This document shows, piece by piece, positions 42,744-52,600 of a stretch of DNA of 55,518 nt. The stretch comes from Bergeyella zoohelcum ATCC 43767. Its GTDB lineage: Bacteria; Bacteroidota; Bacteroidia; Flavobacteriales; Weeksellaceae. A model generated the notes under the pieces. That model was not told the origin of the DNA. It was given only the letters and a program-made list of their open reading frames with translations, and did no database searches. The stretch lies in assembly GCF_000301075.1 (NCBI RefSeq), contig NZ_JH932293.1, forward strand, positions 50,878 through 106,395, read 5' to 3'. The position numbers and the translations under genes were made by a program. The number at the start of each line of letters is the position of its first letter. Position 1 is the stretch's first letter.

Positions 42744-43133
42744 TTACGCTCTACTTATTTTGTTGATGATATTTTGGTATTCCTCTGTACTAAATTTTAA
42801 TCTTTCATTAGAAAAATTCATTTCCTCCACTTTATGAATAGGTAAAAGATGAATATGTGCATGTGGCACCTCTAAGCCTACCACAGCTACAGCGATGCGT
42901 TTATCTGGGTATGCTTTCTGAAGTTTTTTGGCCACCTGCTGAGCAAACCCCCATAACTCCTGATACGCTGGTGTATCTATATCAAAGATAAAATCAACCT
43001 CCTTTTTAGGAATCACCAAAGTATGCCCTTCTACTAAAGGCATGACATCTAAAAATGCCAATTCATTTTCAGACTCATCTACTTTATAACAAGGAATTTC
43101 TCCTTGCACTATTTTCGTAAAAATGGAACTCAT
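42744..43133 (-). CDS. HIT-family nucleotide-binding protein
   Basis: A 129-residue histidine-triad hydrolase or transferase, probably acting on AMP-conjugates like HinT. The histidine triad is PHAHIHLLPI (HAHIH at 91-95). The N-terminus MSSIFTKIVQGEIPCYKVDE and GHTLVIPKKEVDFIF are family features. The exact substrate is unknown. It lies between greA (38 nt upstream) and clpX (4 nt downstream). Confidence 0.93.
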   Translation of the reverse strand: MSSIFTKIVQGEIPCYKVDESENELAFLDVMPLVEGHTLVIPKKEVDFIFDIDTPAYQELWGFAQQVAKKLQKAYPDKRIAVAVVGLEVPHAHIHLLPIHKVEEMNFSNERLKFSTEEYQNIINKISRA

Positions 43134-43171
43134 CGCTTAGTTTTTATTAGTACCAATAATCATGCCTAAAA

Positions 43172-43642
43172 TTACAAAGTAATTTCTAGAACTTCAAATG
43201 AAAGTTTATTACCATTTGGAAGTACTATTTCAGCCGTTTCACCTACAGCTTTCCCCAAAAGACCTTTAGCGATAGGTGTATTTACAGAAATCTTGCCTGC
43301 TTTTAAATCACTTTCATTATCTGGAACAAAGGTAAATGTTTGCTCTTTTTTTGTAGCATTATTCATAAGTCTTACTGTGGTAAGAATTGCCACTTTAGAA
43401 GTGTCTAACTGCGACTCATCGATAACTTTAGAAGTAGCAATAGCATCTTTTAACTTAGAGATTTTCATTTCTAGTAGTCCCTGTGCTTCTTTCGCTGCAT
43501 CGTACTCTGCATTTTCAGACAAATCTCCTTTATCTCTCGCTTCTGCAATTTGCTGAGTAACCTTTGGTCTTTCTACACTTTCTAGATGCTCTAGTTCTTT
43601 CTTCATCTTGTCTAAGCCTTCTTTTGTAACATAAGTTGCCAT
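43172..43642 (-). CDS. greA: Transcription elongation factor GreA
   Basis: A 156-residue factor that rescues backtracked RNA polymerase by stimulating transcript cleavage. The N-terminal coiled coil carries the signature EARDKGDLSENAEYDAAKEAQ with the acidic tip (DLSENAEYD). The C-terminal FKBP-like domain ends IAKGLLGKAVGETAEIVLPN and LSFEVLEITL. Length is typical. It is first in the greA-HIT-clpX group, and its upstream region is shared with the divergent lipoprotein gene at 43745. Confidence 0.96.
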   Translation of the reverse strand: MATYVTKEGLDKMKKELEHLESVERPKVTQQIAEARDKGDLSENAEYDAAKEAQGLLEMKISKLKDAIATSKVIDESQLDTSKVAILTTVRLMNNATKKEQTFTFVPDNESDLKAGKISVNTPIAKGLLGKAVGETAEIVLPNGNKLSFEVLEITL

Positions 43643-43744
43643 AGTTTTATTGTTTAAAAATTAATATAAAAAAAATTATCCGCCCCAATGGCACGGACAA
43701 TAGATAAATTTTATTTTACTTTGCAAAGGTATAAAATTTTTGTG

Positions 43745-44197
43745 ATGAAAAAAATCATTTCCCTTTACGCAGCATTGTTATTATGTTTACTTTTTACATT
43801 AATACCAATATCATGCCGAAATACACCCGAAGCCATAAATTGTTTCCCTCACAGCCCAATTAATGTTACTATCCATCTTAATCTACCTGCCTACCAACCG
43901 CTTAATATCATTGGTGGATGGCAATATATAGATGAACAATCTTCAGGAACAAGAGGGCTTATCATTGTCAGAACGAATACAGGCTTTCATATTTACGATA
44001 GAAACGCTCCGCATATTTGTCCCGATAATGGAACTACTTTAGAAGTAATTAACGATACCAAAATAATATGCCCCAAAGATGGAGCAGAATGGATGCTTCT
44101 TACTGGAGAAATGCTTAAAATAGCCAATGTTCCCCCAAAAATGTATAGAAACTATGTCTATGATCCTTATAACAATACGCTTACGGTCTATCAGTAG
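43745..44197 (+). CDS. Small lipoprotein with degenerate Rieske-like fold
   Basis: A 150-residue protein starting at ATG 43745, not the longer frame from 43688. MKKIISLYAALLLCLLFTLI ends in a lipobox PISC with the lipidated Cys. The mature part reads GLIIVRTNTGFHIYDRNAPH followed by CPDNGTTLEV, IICPKDGAEWMLLTGE and YVYDPYNNTLTV, matching the strand order of Rieske [2Fe-2S] proteins. The ligand motifs are altered: HICP and CPKDG replace C-x-H and C-x-x-H, so a normal Rieske cluster is unlikely. It may be a structural relative or use other ligands. Neighbours give no functional clue. Confidence 0.75.
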   Translation: MKKIISLYAALLLCLLFTLIPISCRNTPEAINCFPHSPINVTIHLNLPAYQPLNIIGGWQYIDEQSSGTRGLIIVRTNTGFHIYDRNAPHICPDNGTTLEVINDTKIICPKDGAEWMLLTGEMLKIANVPPKMYRNYVYDPYNNTLTVYQ

Positions 44198-44286
44198 TGT
44201 TAATATTTTAATAAATTTCGCTTGAAAAACAAATATGCTTATGGTAATTATTTATTATTTTTTTCTGCAATATCATTAGAAAATAG

Positions 44287-44294
44287 TACATTTG
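44287..44294 (+). promoter_or_regulatory. Putative -7 box (TACATTTG) for the TPR-ribH-ypfJ operon
   Basis: TACATTTG matches TAnnTTTG and lies 22 nt upstream of the ATG at 44317. Confidence 0.55.
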
Positions 44295-44316
44295 CATTTT
44301 GTAGAAATTAATCATA

Positions 44317-45021
44317 ATGGCAAAACATTCTCAGAACAAACAAGAACAAGAAGGTAAAGAAACCGTAGAGTTTTTTAAAGATTTAGATAGAGAAGCCCTA
44401 CAAACAGAAAGATTTATAGAGAGAAATGCTAAGCTTTTGGCTGGAATTTTTGGGGCACTGATATTGGCTATATTGGGCTATTTTGTGTACCAACAGTTTG
44501 TGGTAGCTCCTAAAAATGAAGAAGCAATGAAAACTTTCTTGGCAGCTCAGAAAAATCTTCAAGAGGGCAAAGATAAAGAAGCTCTAGGAGGGAAATCTGG
44601 AGCAAATCCAGGTTTTTTAGGAACTTATGACAAGTATTCAGAAACCAATGTAGGTAAACTTTCGGCTTATAATGCAGGGCTACTTAAATACAAAGAAGGA
44701 AAATACAAAGAAGCATTTGAACTCCTAGAAAAATTCTCTTCTGATAATAAAACACTTATGGCACTGAAGTACGGTGCTATGGCAGATGCTAAATCAGGCA
44801 TGAACCAAAATGACGAAGCACTTTCTCTGCTAGAAAAAGCAATTTCTGCTTCAGACGACCCATATACCGTATATTATTTTACAAAAAAATCAGGCGTTTT
44901 AGCAGTAGCCCTAAACAAAAAAGATATTGCTAAAAAACATTTTACTACTATTGATGAGAAATACAAAGACTATGATAATGGCATGTCTGATGCATATATA
45001 GAAATGGTAAAATATTATTAA
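44317..45021 (+). CDS. TPR protein with N-terminal membrane anchor (YfgM-like)
   Basis: A 234-residue protein. A charged N-terminus is followed by one transmembrane helix (LLAGIFGALILAILGYFVYQ, about residues 44-63) and a periplasmic part with TPR-like helices (LSAYNAGLLKYKEGKYKEAF, ALKYGAMADAKSGMNQNDEA, DPYTVYYFTKKSGVLAVALN). The arrangement resembles YfgM-type ancillary proteins linked to the translocon or envelope stress, though the assignment is by architecture. The gene is separated by a single nucleotide from ribH, so the two are co-transcribed. Confidence 0.85.
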   Translation: MAKHSQNKQEQEGKETVEFFKDLDREALQTERFIERNAKLLAGIFGALILAILGYFVYQQFVVAPKNEEAMKTFLAAQKNLQEGKDKEALGGKSGANPGFLGTYDKYSETNVGKLSAYNAGLLKYKEGKYKEAFELLEKFSSDNKTLMALKYGAMADAKSGMNQNDEALSLLEKAISASDDPYTVYYFTKKSGVLAVALNKKDIAKKHFTTIDEKYKDYDNGMSDAYIEMVKYY

Positions 45022-45022
45022 T

Positions 45023-45508
45023 ATGGCTACAATTAATCTTTCAGAATACCAACCATTAGAAATAAATAATGCCGATGAATTCACCATCGGCATTGTATTT
45101 TCAGAGTGGAATAATTTTGTTACGCATCGTCTCAGAGATGCAGCGATAGAAATTTTAAAAAAAGAAGGCGTAGGAGAAAATCATATTTCCATCTTCCAAG
45201 TGCCTGGTGCCTTTGAACTTTCTTATGCCACAATGCAGCTCTGTAAAAGTAAAAAGTATGACGCAGTAATTGCTATAGGATGCGTTATTCGTGGAGAAAC
45301 ATCGCATTTTGATTATGTTTGCTCTGCGGTAGCTCAGGGAATTAAAGATTGCAATGTTTCTACAGATGTGCCTGCTGTTTTCTGTGTGCTCACAGATGAC
45401 ACTAAGGAACAATCTATAGCCAGAAGTGGAGGTAATCTGGGAAATAAAGGCGTAGAAGCTGCTGTAACGGCATTACAAATGATAGACTTTAAAAGAAAGA
45501 TAGAATAA
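45023..45508 (+). CDS. ribH: 6,7-dimethyl-8-ribityllumazine synthase
   Basis: A 161-residue enzyme of riboflavin biosynthesis that condenses 5-amino-6-ribitylaminouracil with 3,4-dihydroxybutanone 4-phosphate; it usually forms large cage-like oligomers. Motifs: FTIGIVFSEWNNFVTHRL (substrate pocket), FQVPGAFELSYA, AIGCVIRGETSHFDYVC with the catalytic His, VFCVLTDDTKEQSIARSGG and NKGVEAAVTALQM. Length is typical. It is not next to other rib genes but sits between the TPR protein and the zinc peptidase. Confidence 0.97.
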   Translation: MATINLSEYQPLEINNADEFTIGIVFSEWNNFVTHRLRDAAIEILKKEGVGENHISIFQVPGAFELSYATMQLCKSKKYDAVIAIGCVIRGETSHFDYVCSAVAQGIKDCNVSTDVPAVFCVLTDDTKEQSIARSGGNLGNKGVEAAVTALQMIDFKRKIE

Positions 45509-45526
45509 TCTCAAATCAAAATAAGT

Positions 45527-46378
45527 ATGAAATGGACCAACGATCGTAGTGGCAATGTGGATGACCGCCGTGGTAGAGGTGGCGGAGCTGTCATCGGGGG
45601 AGGACTAGGCACCCTCATCATTGCTGCAATAGTTTTTTTCTTAGGAGGAGACCCTTCCATGGTGCTCAATTCTAATATGAATGCTTCTTCACCCACAACC
45701 GAACAAAGAGAATTAACCAAAGAAGAAAAGCATGTGTATGAATTTGTAAATATGCTTACTGGGGCAAATGAGGTAACTTGGAATCAATTATTTAAAGAAG
45801 AAGGAATTCCTTTTCAGGCGGCCAAAGTGGTACTTTTTGAACAAACTACGCATTCTGGCTGTGGCACGGCACAATCGGCAATGGGACCTTTTTATTGCCC
45901 TGCAGACCAAACCATATATGTGGACATGAGCTTTTTTCAAGAATTAGAAAAAAGATTTGGTGCAGAGGTCTCTGATTTTACTGTTGCCTATGTTTTAGGG
46001 CATGAGTATGGACATCATATTCAGTATCTTTTGGGAACGCTCACTAAAACACATCAGATGAGACAGAGTGGAAGATATACAGAGAAACAGCTTAATGAAA
46101 TATCTGTAGCTACAGAGCTTCAAGCGGATTTTTTCGCAGGGCTTTGGGCGAATAGAACCAACCAAAGACAAATGATTATAGAACCAGGAGATATAGAAGC
46201 TGCCATTTCAGCAGCGGAAGCAGTAGGAGATGATAATATCCAAAGACGCACACAAGGACATGTAAACCAAGAAAGTTTTACACATGGTTCTTCTGCTCAA
46301 AGAAAAGAATGGTTCATGAAGGGGTATCGTGCTCAGAGTATCCGACAGGGCAACACTTTCGAAGTGTTATTACGATAA
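45527..46378 (+). CDS. Neutral zinc metallopeptidase, YpfJ family
   Basis: A 283-residue member of the Zn_peptidase (PF04228) family. MKWTNDRSGNVDDRRGRGGG is the conserved start, followed by a membrane helix (GGGLGTLIIAAIVFFLGGDP). The conserved Cys segment THSGCGTAQSAMGPFYCPAD comes next, and the zinc motif HEYGHH starts at His159 in VAYVLGHEYGHHIQYLLG. ELQADFFAGLWA follows with the presumed third ligand. It is probably anchored in the inner membrane with the catalytic domain outside; substrates are unknown. Last gene of the TPR-ribH-ypfJ group, followed by a bidirectional terminator. Confidence 0.93.
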   Translation: MKWTNDRSGNVDDRRGRGGGAVIGGGLGTLIIAAIVFFLGGDPSMVLNSNMNASSPTTEQRELTKEEKHVYEFVNMLTGANEVTWNQLFKEEGIPFQAAKVVLFEQTTHSGCGTAQSAMGPFYCPADQTIYVDMSFFQELEKRFGAEVSDFTVAYVLGHEYGHHIQYLLGTLTKTHQMRQSGRYTEKQLNEISVATELQADFFAGLWANRTNQRQMIIEPGDIEAAISAAEAVGDDNIQRRTQGHVNQESFTHGSSAQRKEWFMKGYRAQSIRQGNTFEVLLR

Positions 46379-46394
46379 AATATCGCAATGATAA

Positions 46395-46428
46395 AAAAAT
46401 AACTCCTCATTTCTGAGGAGTTATTTTT
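46395..46428. terminator. Bidirectional terminator between ypfJ and carbonic anhydrase
   Basis: AAATAACTCCTCA and TGAGGAGTTATTT form a 13-bp stem with a 4-nt loop, with T runs on both strands. Confidence 0.85.
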
Positions 46429-46439
46429 TATTTGTTAGT

Positions 46440-47129
46440 CTATGGTGTATCCAATAGATTTCTGTTAGAGTTTAAGCTCATATTCCAGTTGGTTTCAGTA
46501 AGATTATAGATCTTTTGAATGTCTTTAAGTATTTTTTCAAAATCAATTTCTAAATCTTTCAGTCTCCCTGTTTTTAAATCGAATACCCAGCCGTGTACAA
46601 TGGGATACTCCTCTTCAGCATATCGCTCTTGTACACATGCCATTTTAATAACATTGATGGCTTGTTCTTGTACATTGAGTTCTATAAGTCGGTTATATCT
46701 TGCTTCTTCATCTTCTATGGCGTCTAATTCTGTTTGGTGTAATCTATAAACATCACGGATATTTCTCAGCCAAGGGTTAAGAAGACCGAGGTTCTGAGGC
46801 GTCATTGCGGCTTTTACCCCACCACAGCCATAGTGTCCACATACGATGATATGTTTTACCTTGAGATGGCTTACAGCATATTCTATTACTGCCGTAGAAC
46901 TCATATCTAGGGTATTCACTACATTGGCTATATTTCTATGTACGAAGACTTCCCCAGGTTTTAGCCCCATGAGTTCTTCTGCGGTAGCTCTAGAGTCTGA
47001 ACATCCAATATACAGATATTCAGGAGATTGCCCCTCTGCAAGGCGATTAAAAAAATCAGCATCTTCACCTAAGCGAGTTTCTATCCATTTTTTATTGTTT
47101 TCGAAAATGTTTTTATACGAATGCGACAT
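46440..47129 (-). CDS. Beta-class carbonic anhydrase
   Basis: A 229-residue zinc enzyme interconverting CO2 and bicarbonate. Zinc ligands are Cys43 in YIGCSDSRATAEELMG (with the Asp45-Arg47 dyad), His99 and Cys102 in IIVCGHYGCGGVKAAM. VFVHRNIANVVNTLD is also characteristic. No signal peptide is present, so it is cytoplasmic. It lies 140 nt downstream of the SulP-type transporter on the same strand; such pairs are often bicarbonate uptake systems. Confidence 0.95.
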   Translation of the reverse strand: MSHSYKNIFENNKKWIETRLGEDADFFNRLAEGQSPEYLYIGCSDSRATAEELMGLKPGEVFVHRNIANVVNTLDMSSTAVIEYAVSHLKVKHIIVCGHYGCGGVKAAMTPQNLGLLNPWLRNIRDVYRLHQTELDAIEDEEARYNRLIELNVQEQAINVIKMACVQERYAEEEYPIVHGWVFDLKTGRLKDLEIDFEKILKDIQKIYNLTETNWNMSLNSNRNLLDTP

Positions 47130-47269
47130 AATATTGTTTTTAAAATTTGTTAAAGTTAATGATTTTTATTTTTGAATTTGAAAACTATGGAATGGTAAAA
47201 ATCCACTCATTCTGTTGTTCAAATCAGTCAAAGCTCAAATAGAGATGAGTATTCTTTTCCATAAAAAAA

Positions 47270-48874
47270 TTACATAGCTCTCCTATGATGGATTTCAATG
47301 TGGGAGTGCTGGTCTTTTTCATAGTCTGTATAGGAAGTTTTAAACCCTAATAGTTCTACCTCTATATCGTTTTCTCTGGCTCGTACATTGGCAAAATCCT
47401 GAATCAGTTCCAGAACATCCATGGTAATGTATTGGGTGGTACGAGCATCTATAATGACTTTAGAATTGGGTTTAATATTTTTGAGTGTCTTTTTAATTGC
47501 GGCTTTATTTAGGAACGACACCTCTTCGGCCAACTTAATCTTAATCTCATCAGCGTCATCTAATTCCTCACGGCTATAGTAATATGCTCTCTTCATGTTT
47601 CCTTGTAAAATATAGAATATGGCAATGGCCATACCTATGCCCACCCCTGTGAGTAAATCTGTAGCTACTACCGCAATGATGGTTGCTATGAAAGGAATAA
47701 ACTGATATTTACCTTTATGCCAAAAGTGCATTACCGTAGCAGGTTTAGCCAGTTTATATCCCACCAAAAGAAGTACGGCAGCTAAAGTAGCCAAAGGAAT
47801 TTTATTAAGTAGTACAGGAATAGTGAGTACACAGATTAAAAGTAAAAATCCGTGGATGATGGCAGATAGTTTAGAAGTGGCTCCCGCATTGGCATTGGCA
47901 GATGAACGAACTACCACAGAGGTCATTGGTAATCCTCCGATGAATGAACTTGCTAAATTCCCAATGCCTTGAGCTCTCAGCTCTAAGTTGGTATCTGTGA
48001 TTCTCCTTTGTTTATCCAATCGGTCTGATGCCTCAATACAGAGGAGAGTTTCAATGGACGCTACAATAGCAATGGTAGCACCCACTATCCATACTTTAGG
48101 ATTCAGGAAGCCTGAGAAATCTGGAAGCGTTATCAAGTTCACAAAATCACTTGCAGATTGTGGCACAGGAAGTTTTACCAAATGTTTTTCATCAATGGCA
48201 AGACTACTTCCTGAAGAGATAAAAAACTGATTAAGGAGAATCCCTACTACTACAGCCACCAATGCACCTGGAAGCATTTTTAACCTTTTAAGCATAGGAA
48301 CTTTATCCCAAATTAATAATATAGCTAATGATACTAAAGTGATGACAATAGCTCCTAAGTGAATAGAGCTTACCATATTATTCAAATTATTGGAGATGGC
48401 ATCATAGCTGTATCCATTACTAAAAAGACTTTCATTATTATGGAAATCAGCATCATACCCTAAAGCATTAGGGATTTGTTTTAAGATAATAATAACCCCG
48501 ATACCTGCCAGCATCCCTTCAATGACATTGGTAGGAAAATAGTTAGAAATACTTCCCGCTTTTATAAACCCGAGTGCCAACTGTAATGCCCCTGCGATGA
48601 TTCCTGCACATAGAAATAGCTCAAATGTCCCTAAATCTGTAATGGCAGAGAGAATAATGGCTGTAAGTCCAGCGGCAGGTCCTGTTACGGAAATATGAGA
48701 ATTACTGAGATATCCTACCACAATTCCTCCAATAATCCCAGAGATGATTCCAGACAAAGGCGGTGCCCCCGATGCTAATGCAATTCCTAAACATAGTGGT
48801 AATGCTACTAAAAATACCACTAACCCAGAGGGGAAGTTTTCTTTTAAACCTCCTATTAAAGATGTTTTTTTCAT
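47270..48874 (-). CDS. SulP-family anion transporter with C-terminal STAS-like domain
   Basis: A 534-residue inner-membrane transporter. I start it at MKKTSLIGGLKENFPSGLVV; the 27-residue upstream extension (MNTFSFKNLE...) lacks the family's N-terminus. About 10-12 membrane helices are visible, with the SulP motif SHISVTGPAAGLTAIILSAI and FIGGLPMTSVVVRSSANANA. The last roughly 100 residues form a STAS-like domain (SKVIIDARTTQYITMDVLEL). Substrate could be sulfate or bicarbonate; the adjacent carbonic anhydrase favours bicarbonate. Confidence 0.9.
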   Translation of the reverse strand: MKKTSLIGGLKENFPSGLVVFLVALPLCLGIALASGAPPLSGIISGIIGGIVVGYLSNSHISVTGPAAGLTAIILSAITDLGTFELFLCAGIIAGALQLALGFIKAGSISNYFPTNVIEGMLAGIGVIIILKQIPNALGYDADFHNNESLFSNGYSYDAISNNLNNMVSSIHLGAIVITLVSLAILLIWDKVPMLKRLKMLPGALVAVVVGILLNQFFISSGSSLAIDEKHLVKLPVPQSASDFVNLITLPDFSGFLNPKVWIVGATIAIVASIETLLCIEASDRLDKQRRITDTNLELRAQGIGNLASSFIGGLPMTSVVVRSSANANAGATSKLSAIIHGFLLLICVLTIPVLLNKIPLATLAAVLLLVGYKLAKPATVMHFWHKGKYQFIPFIATIIAVVATDLLTGVGIGMAIAIFYILQGNMKRAYYYSREELDDADEIKIKLAEEVSFLNKAAIKKTLKNIKPNSKVIIDARTTQYITMDVLELIQDFANVRARENDIEVELLGFKTSYTDYEKDQHSHIEIHHRRAM

Positions 48875-49167
48875 TTGTAAAATAAATTGAAATAAATTGA
48901 AAAGATTGAAAAAATCACTGTCAGTTTCTAAATTTTTGAAACTAAATGTGTTCAATTATATTGAAAGGCGTTTGGAATTATTTTAGTTGGCGATGTTTTT
49001 TAAAGAAACATTTAAAAATCACATTCCCTATTGAGACTAGGAGAATGGAGGATATTATAATTTCTTACCATTGTAGATTGACTAACGGTACGAGCTACAA
49101 TGAATAAAAAAACATCATGTAAAAGAAAAAAGGCTTATTGGCCTCTACTTATTCCAACACCATTCGG

Positions 49168-49473
49168 TTAAATGAAAAACTCTGGAGGAGGAGAAAATAT
49201 AGAAAGATGAGGAGATACATGCGTATCCTCATTGTTTTGAGTAAATTTTTTAGGATTCTTTATCGGTTCAAAGAATTTAACAAAATCATGAATATAAAGC
49301 GTTTTGGGAATATTTTTTTCAGAATAAACAAATCCCTGAGAAACGGTATTTTCTTCTTCGGAAAGAATAATATTGGCTGTCATAATATGAATATCAAATA
49401 CTTTAGCAATACTCGGTAGTGCTAAAAAATTGACAAAAATTAATAAAACCAATATATTTAAGAATCCTTTCAT
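49168..49473 (-). CDS. Small exported protein of unknown function
   Basis: A 101-residue protein with signal peptide MKGFLNILVLLIFVNFLALP SIA and a short mature part (KVFDIHIMTANIILSEEENT, LYIHDFVKFFEPIKNPKKFT) ending in SPHLSIFSPPPEFFI. The Pro/Phe-rich ending is a distinctive feature that I have seen in small flavobacterial exported proteins, without known function. It is monocistronic with a -7 box upstream, divergent from the large adhesin. The preceding gap 48875-49167 holds the SulP leader and no other gene. Confidence 0.7.
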   Translation of the reverse strand: MKGFLNILVLLIFVNFLALPSIAKVFDIHIMTANIILSEEENTVSQGFVYSEKNIPKTLYIHDFVKFFEPIKNPKKFTQNNEDTHVSPHLSIFSPPPEFFI

Positions 49474-49508
49474 ACATCCATTTTATGGAGAAAATTGTCA
49501 TAGACATA

Positions 49509-49535
49509 CAAATATAATGCCTGTATGAAAACAAA
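49509..49535 (-). promoter_or_regulatory. Putative promoter of the small exported protein
   Basis: The complement gives TATATTTG at 49509-49516, an exact -7 match. A TTTG at 49532-49535 lies 15 nt further upstream, shorter than the usual 19-21. Confidence 0.45.
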
Positions 49536-49644
49536 ATTTAATTTTAACAAAAAATTAATATATAATGCACTTAGTATTTTTTAATGCCATTTCTTGTGTT
49601 CAGTTTTCTTTTTTTATTATTTTTACGATTATTTTATGATAAGC

Positions 49645-52600
49645 ATGAAAACGAATTTTTTTACCATATTATTTTTAGCTTTTTGTGTATTGTATAACGC
49701 ACAGTTACAAAGGAACCCTGAAACTAAGAAACCCCAGCAAATTTCTATGGCAAGAGCTGGGAATTTTATTGATGTCAATGTACCACAATATCCACAAAGT
49801 GCTTACACTATAGAGCAGTTAATTCAGAATGTGCTCATTAGCGGTGGCGGATGTGCAGGAACGGTTTCTAATGTCATCGTTTCTCCCAATCTTCAGGCCT
49901 CCAGCTCTAGGCGTTCATGGGGCTATTTTAATAAATCTACTTCCCCTTTTCCATTTGATGAAGGAGTGGTCCTTGCCACAGGAAGACTAAATAACATTGC
50001 CAATAGTCAGTTCGCTGCTACATTAAGTACCACATTAGGCACTGGGGGAGATACAGACTTAGCTACTGCTCTTTCTATAAACCCATCTCGATTTAAAGAT
50101 GCTACTTATATTCAGTTTGATTTTGTACCCAATAGCAATACCATTAGCTTTGAATACATTTTTGCCTCTGAGGAATATTCAGGGAGCTATGCATGTAACT
50201 ACACCGATGGGTTTGCCTTATTACTAAAAAAAGTAACTGACCCTAATTATACCAACTTGGCGGTACTTCCCAATAATGGAGGCCCTGTAAGCGTCTCTAA
50301 TATCCATCATTATATTAATTCTTCATGTCCTGCGGTAAATCAACAGTATTTTCATGGGCTAAATTCCGGAAATGTAGAAACTAATTTTGCAGGAAGAACC
50401 ATTCCTCTCACTGCCACAGCTTCCGTAGTTCCCGGAGAAACTTACAGATTTAAAATGGTTTTAGCAGATTATAATGATGCTCAGTTTGACACAGCTGTTT
50501 TCCTTAAAGGAGGGTCTTTTAATCTAGGATTGCAGTTAGTAGATAGTTCCGGAAATGCACTTCCTTCTACAATTGAATTATGCCAAGGAGAATCTCAAGT
50601 ACTGACCGCAAATATTGCTATTGCTGGTGTTACTTATCAGTGGTTTCTGAACGGAAATCCTATCACTGGAGCTAATACTAACACCTATACAGCCACTCAA
50701 TCTGGAGTCTATAAATTGGAAATTCAAACTGGGAATAATAGCTGTAATGAGTCGGTGGAAATCACAGTAAATGTACTCCCTGCCCCTCAGGTAAACAATG
50801 CCGATATTTCTGTATGTACTACGGGGAATCAGGCGATATTTGACCTTACCTCGGTACAAAATACCATTAGTACCACACCAAATGCTACCTTTCAATTTTA
50901 TCAAAATCAAGCCGATGCAATGGCAGGAAATGCCAACACCATTGCTAATCCTAATGCTTATACTTCAGCGTCAGGCATAGTATATGCCCGTGTTTCGGTA
51001 GGGCAATGTTACGCCATTGCTACCATTACCCTTACTGCGAATCCTACACCTCCTACGCCTGTAATTACAGCTTCCGCAACGAATATTTGTGGAACAGGCA
51101 CGGTAACATTAACCTCTAGTGTTACTCAGGGAATTGTATGGTCTACAGGAGAAACTACACCTTCTATTACCGTAAATACGGGTGGAGTATATAGCGTAAC
51201 GGCCACACAAAACGGATGTAGTAGTTCTTCTGCTGATATTACCATTACTCATGACCCAGACCCTGCACTACAAATTACAGGAAATTTGAGCATCTGCACG
51301 GGAAATGATACCACATTAACGGCTGTCGGAAATGGAAACTTTGTTTCCTATCTTTGGTCTAACGGAGCTACTACTCCTACCATTACTGTGAATACAACAG
51401 GAACTTATACGGTAATGGTAACCACAGCAAATGGTTGTCAGTTTCAGGCCTCAGCTACCGTGACCATAGGCACTGCTCCTGTAGTAACAGCCCATCAAGT
51501 AGATGTATGTAGTCCTAATGGTATGCATACCTTTGACCTTACCACTTATGAACCGAATATTTCTACCGCTACAGGAATTGCGTTTACCTACTATGAAAAT
51601 CAAGCAGATGCAATGGCGGGAAATGCGAACACTATTGCCAACCCTACAGCATACACCACGGGCACCAGAACCGTCTTTGTGCGTGTAAGTGATGGGAATT
51701 GTTTTGCAATAGCGGAATTGACTTTAAATATTAAACCAATTCCTACACCACAAATTCAGCAGTCTGCTGCTGTGATCTGTGGTACTACTCCCGTTACTTT
51801 GACTTCCAATTATCCTACTGGAAACCTTTGGTCTAATGGAGCAACCAGCTCATCCATTACTGTAAACACCCCCGGGACTTATACGCTTACAGTAACAGAA
51901 AATGGCTGTACCAGTACGCCTGTTTCGGTAACCATTGCTCAAGAATTGAATCCGAATCTTAATATTACAGGAAATCTTTCATTGTGCCAAGGTAGTACCA
52001 CCACGCTTACTGCTGATACTACAGGAGCAATAAATAGCTACCTTTGGTCTAATGGAGCTACTACTCCTACCATTACAGTGAATACAGCAGGAACTTATAC
52101 GGTAACGGTTACTACAGCAAATGGTTGCCAGTTTGAGGCTTCAGCTACTGTAATAATAACCAACGCCCCTACTGTAGCCCCCCATCAAGTAGATGTATGT
52201 AGTCCTAATGGTATGCATGCCTTTGACCTTACCACTTATGAACCGAATATCTCTACTACCGCAGGAGTGGTGTTTACCTATTATGAAAATCAAGCAGATG
52301 CAATGGCAGGAAATGCGAATACCATTGCCAACCCTACAGCATATACCACGGGCACCAGAACCGTCTTTGTGCGTGTAAGCGATGGAAATTGTTTCGCAAT
52401 AGCGGAATTGACATTGAATGTTCAGCTAATTCCTACACCGCAAATTCAGCAGTCTGCTCCCGCTATTTGTGGTATTGCTCCCGTTACTTTGACCTCCAAT
52501 TATCCTACTGGAAACCTTTGGTCTAATGGAGCAACAAGCCCATCCATTACCGTAAATACTCCCGGAACTTATACCCTTACTGTAACCAATGGCAATTGTA

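Noticed and set aside
49594-49644. 17-residue extension before the adhesin signal peptide
   Set aside because: Its sequence (CSVFFFYYFYDYF) would spoil a normal signal peptide; MKTNFFTILF is a standard start.
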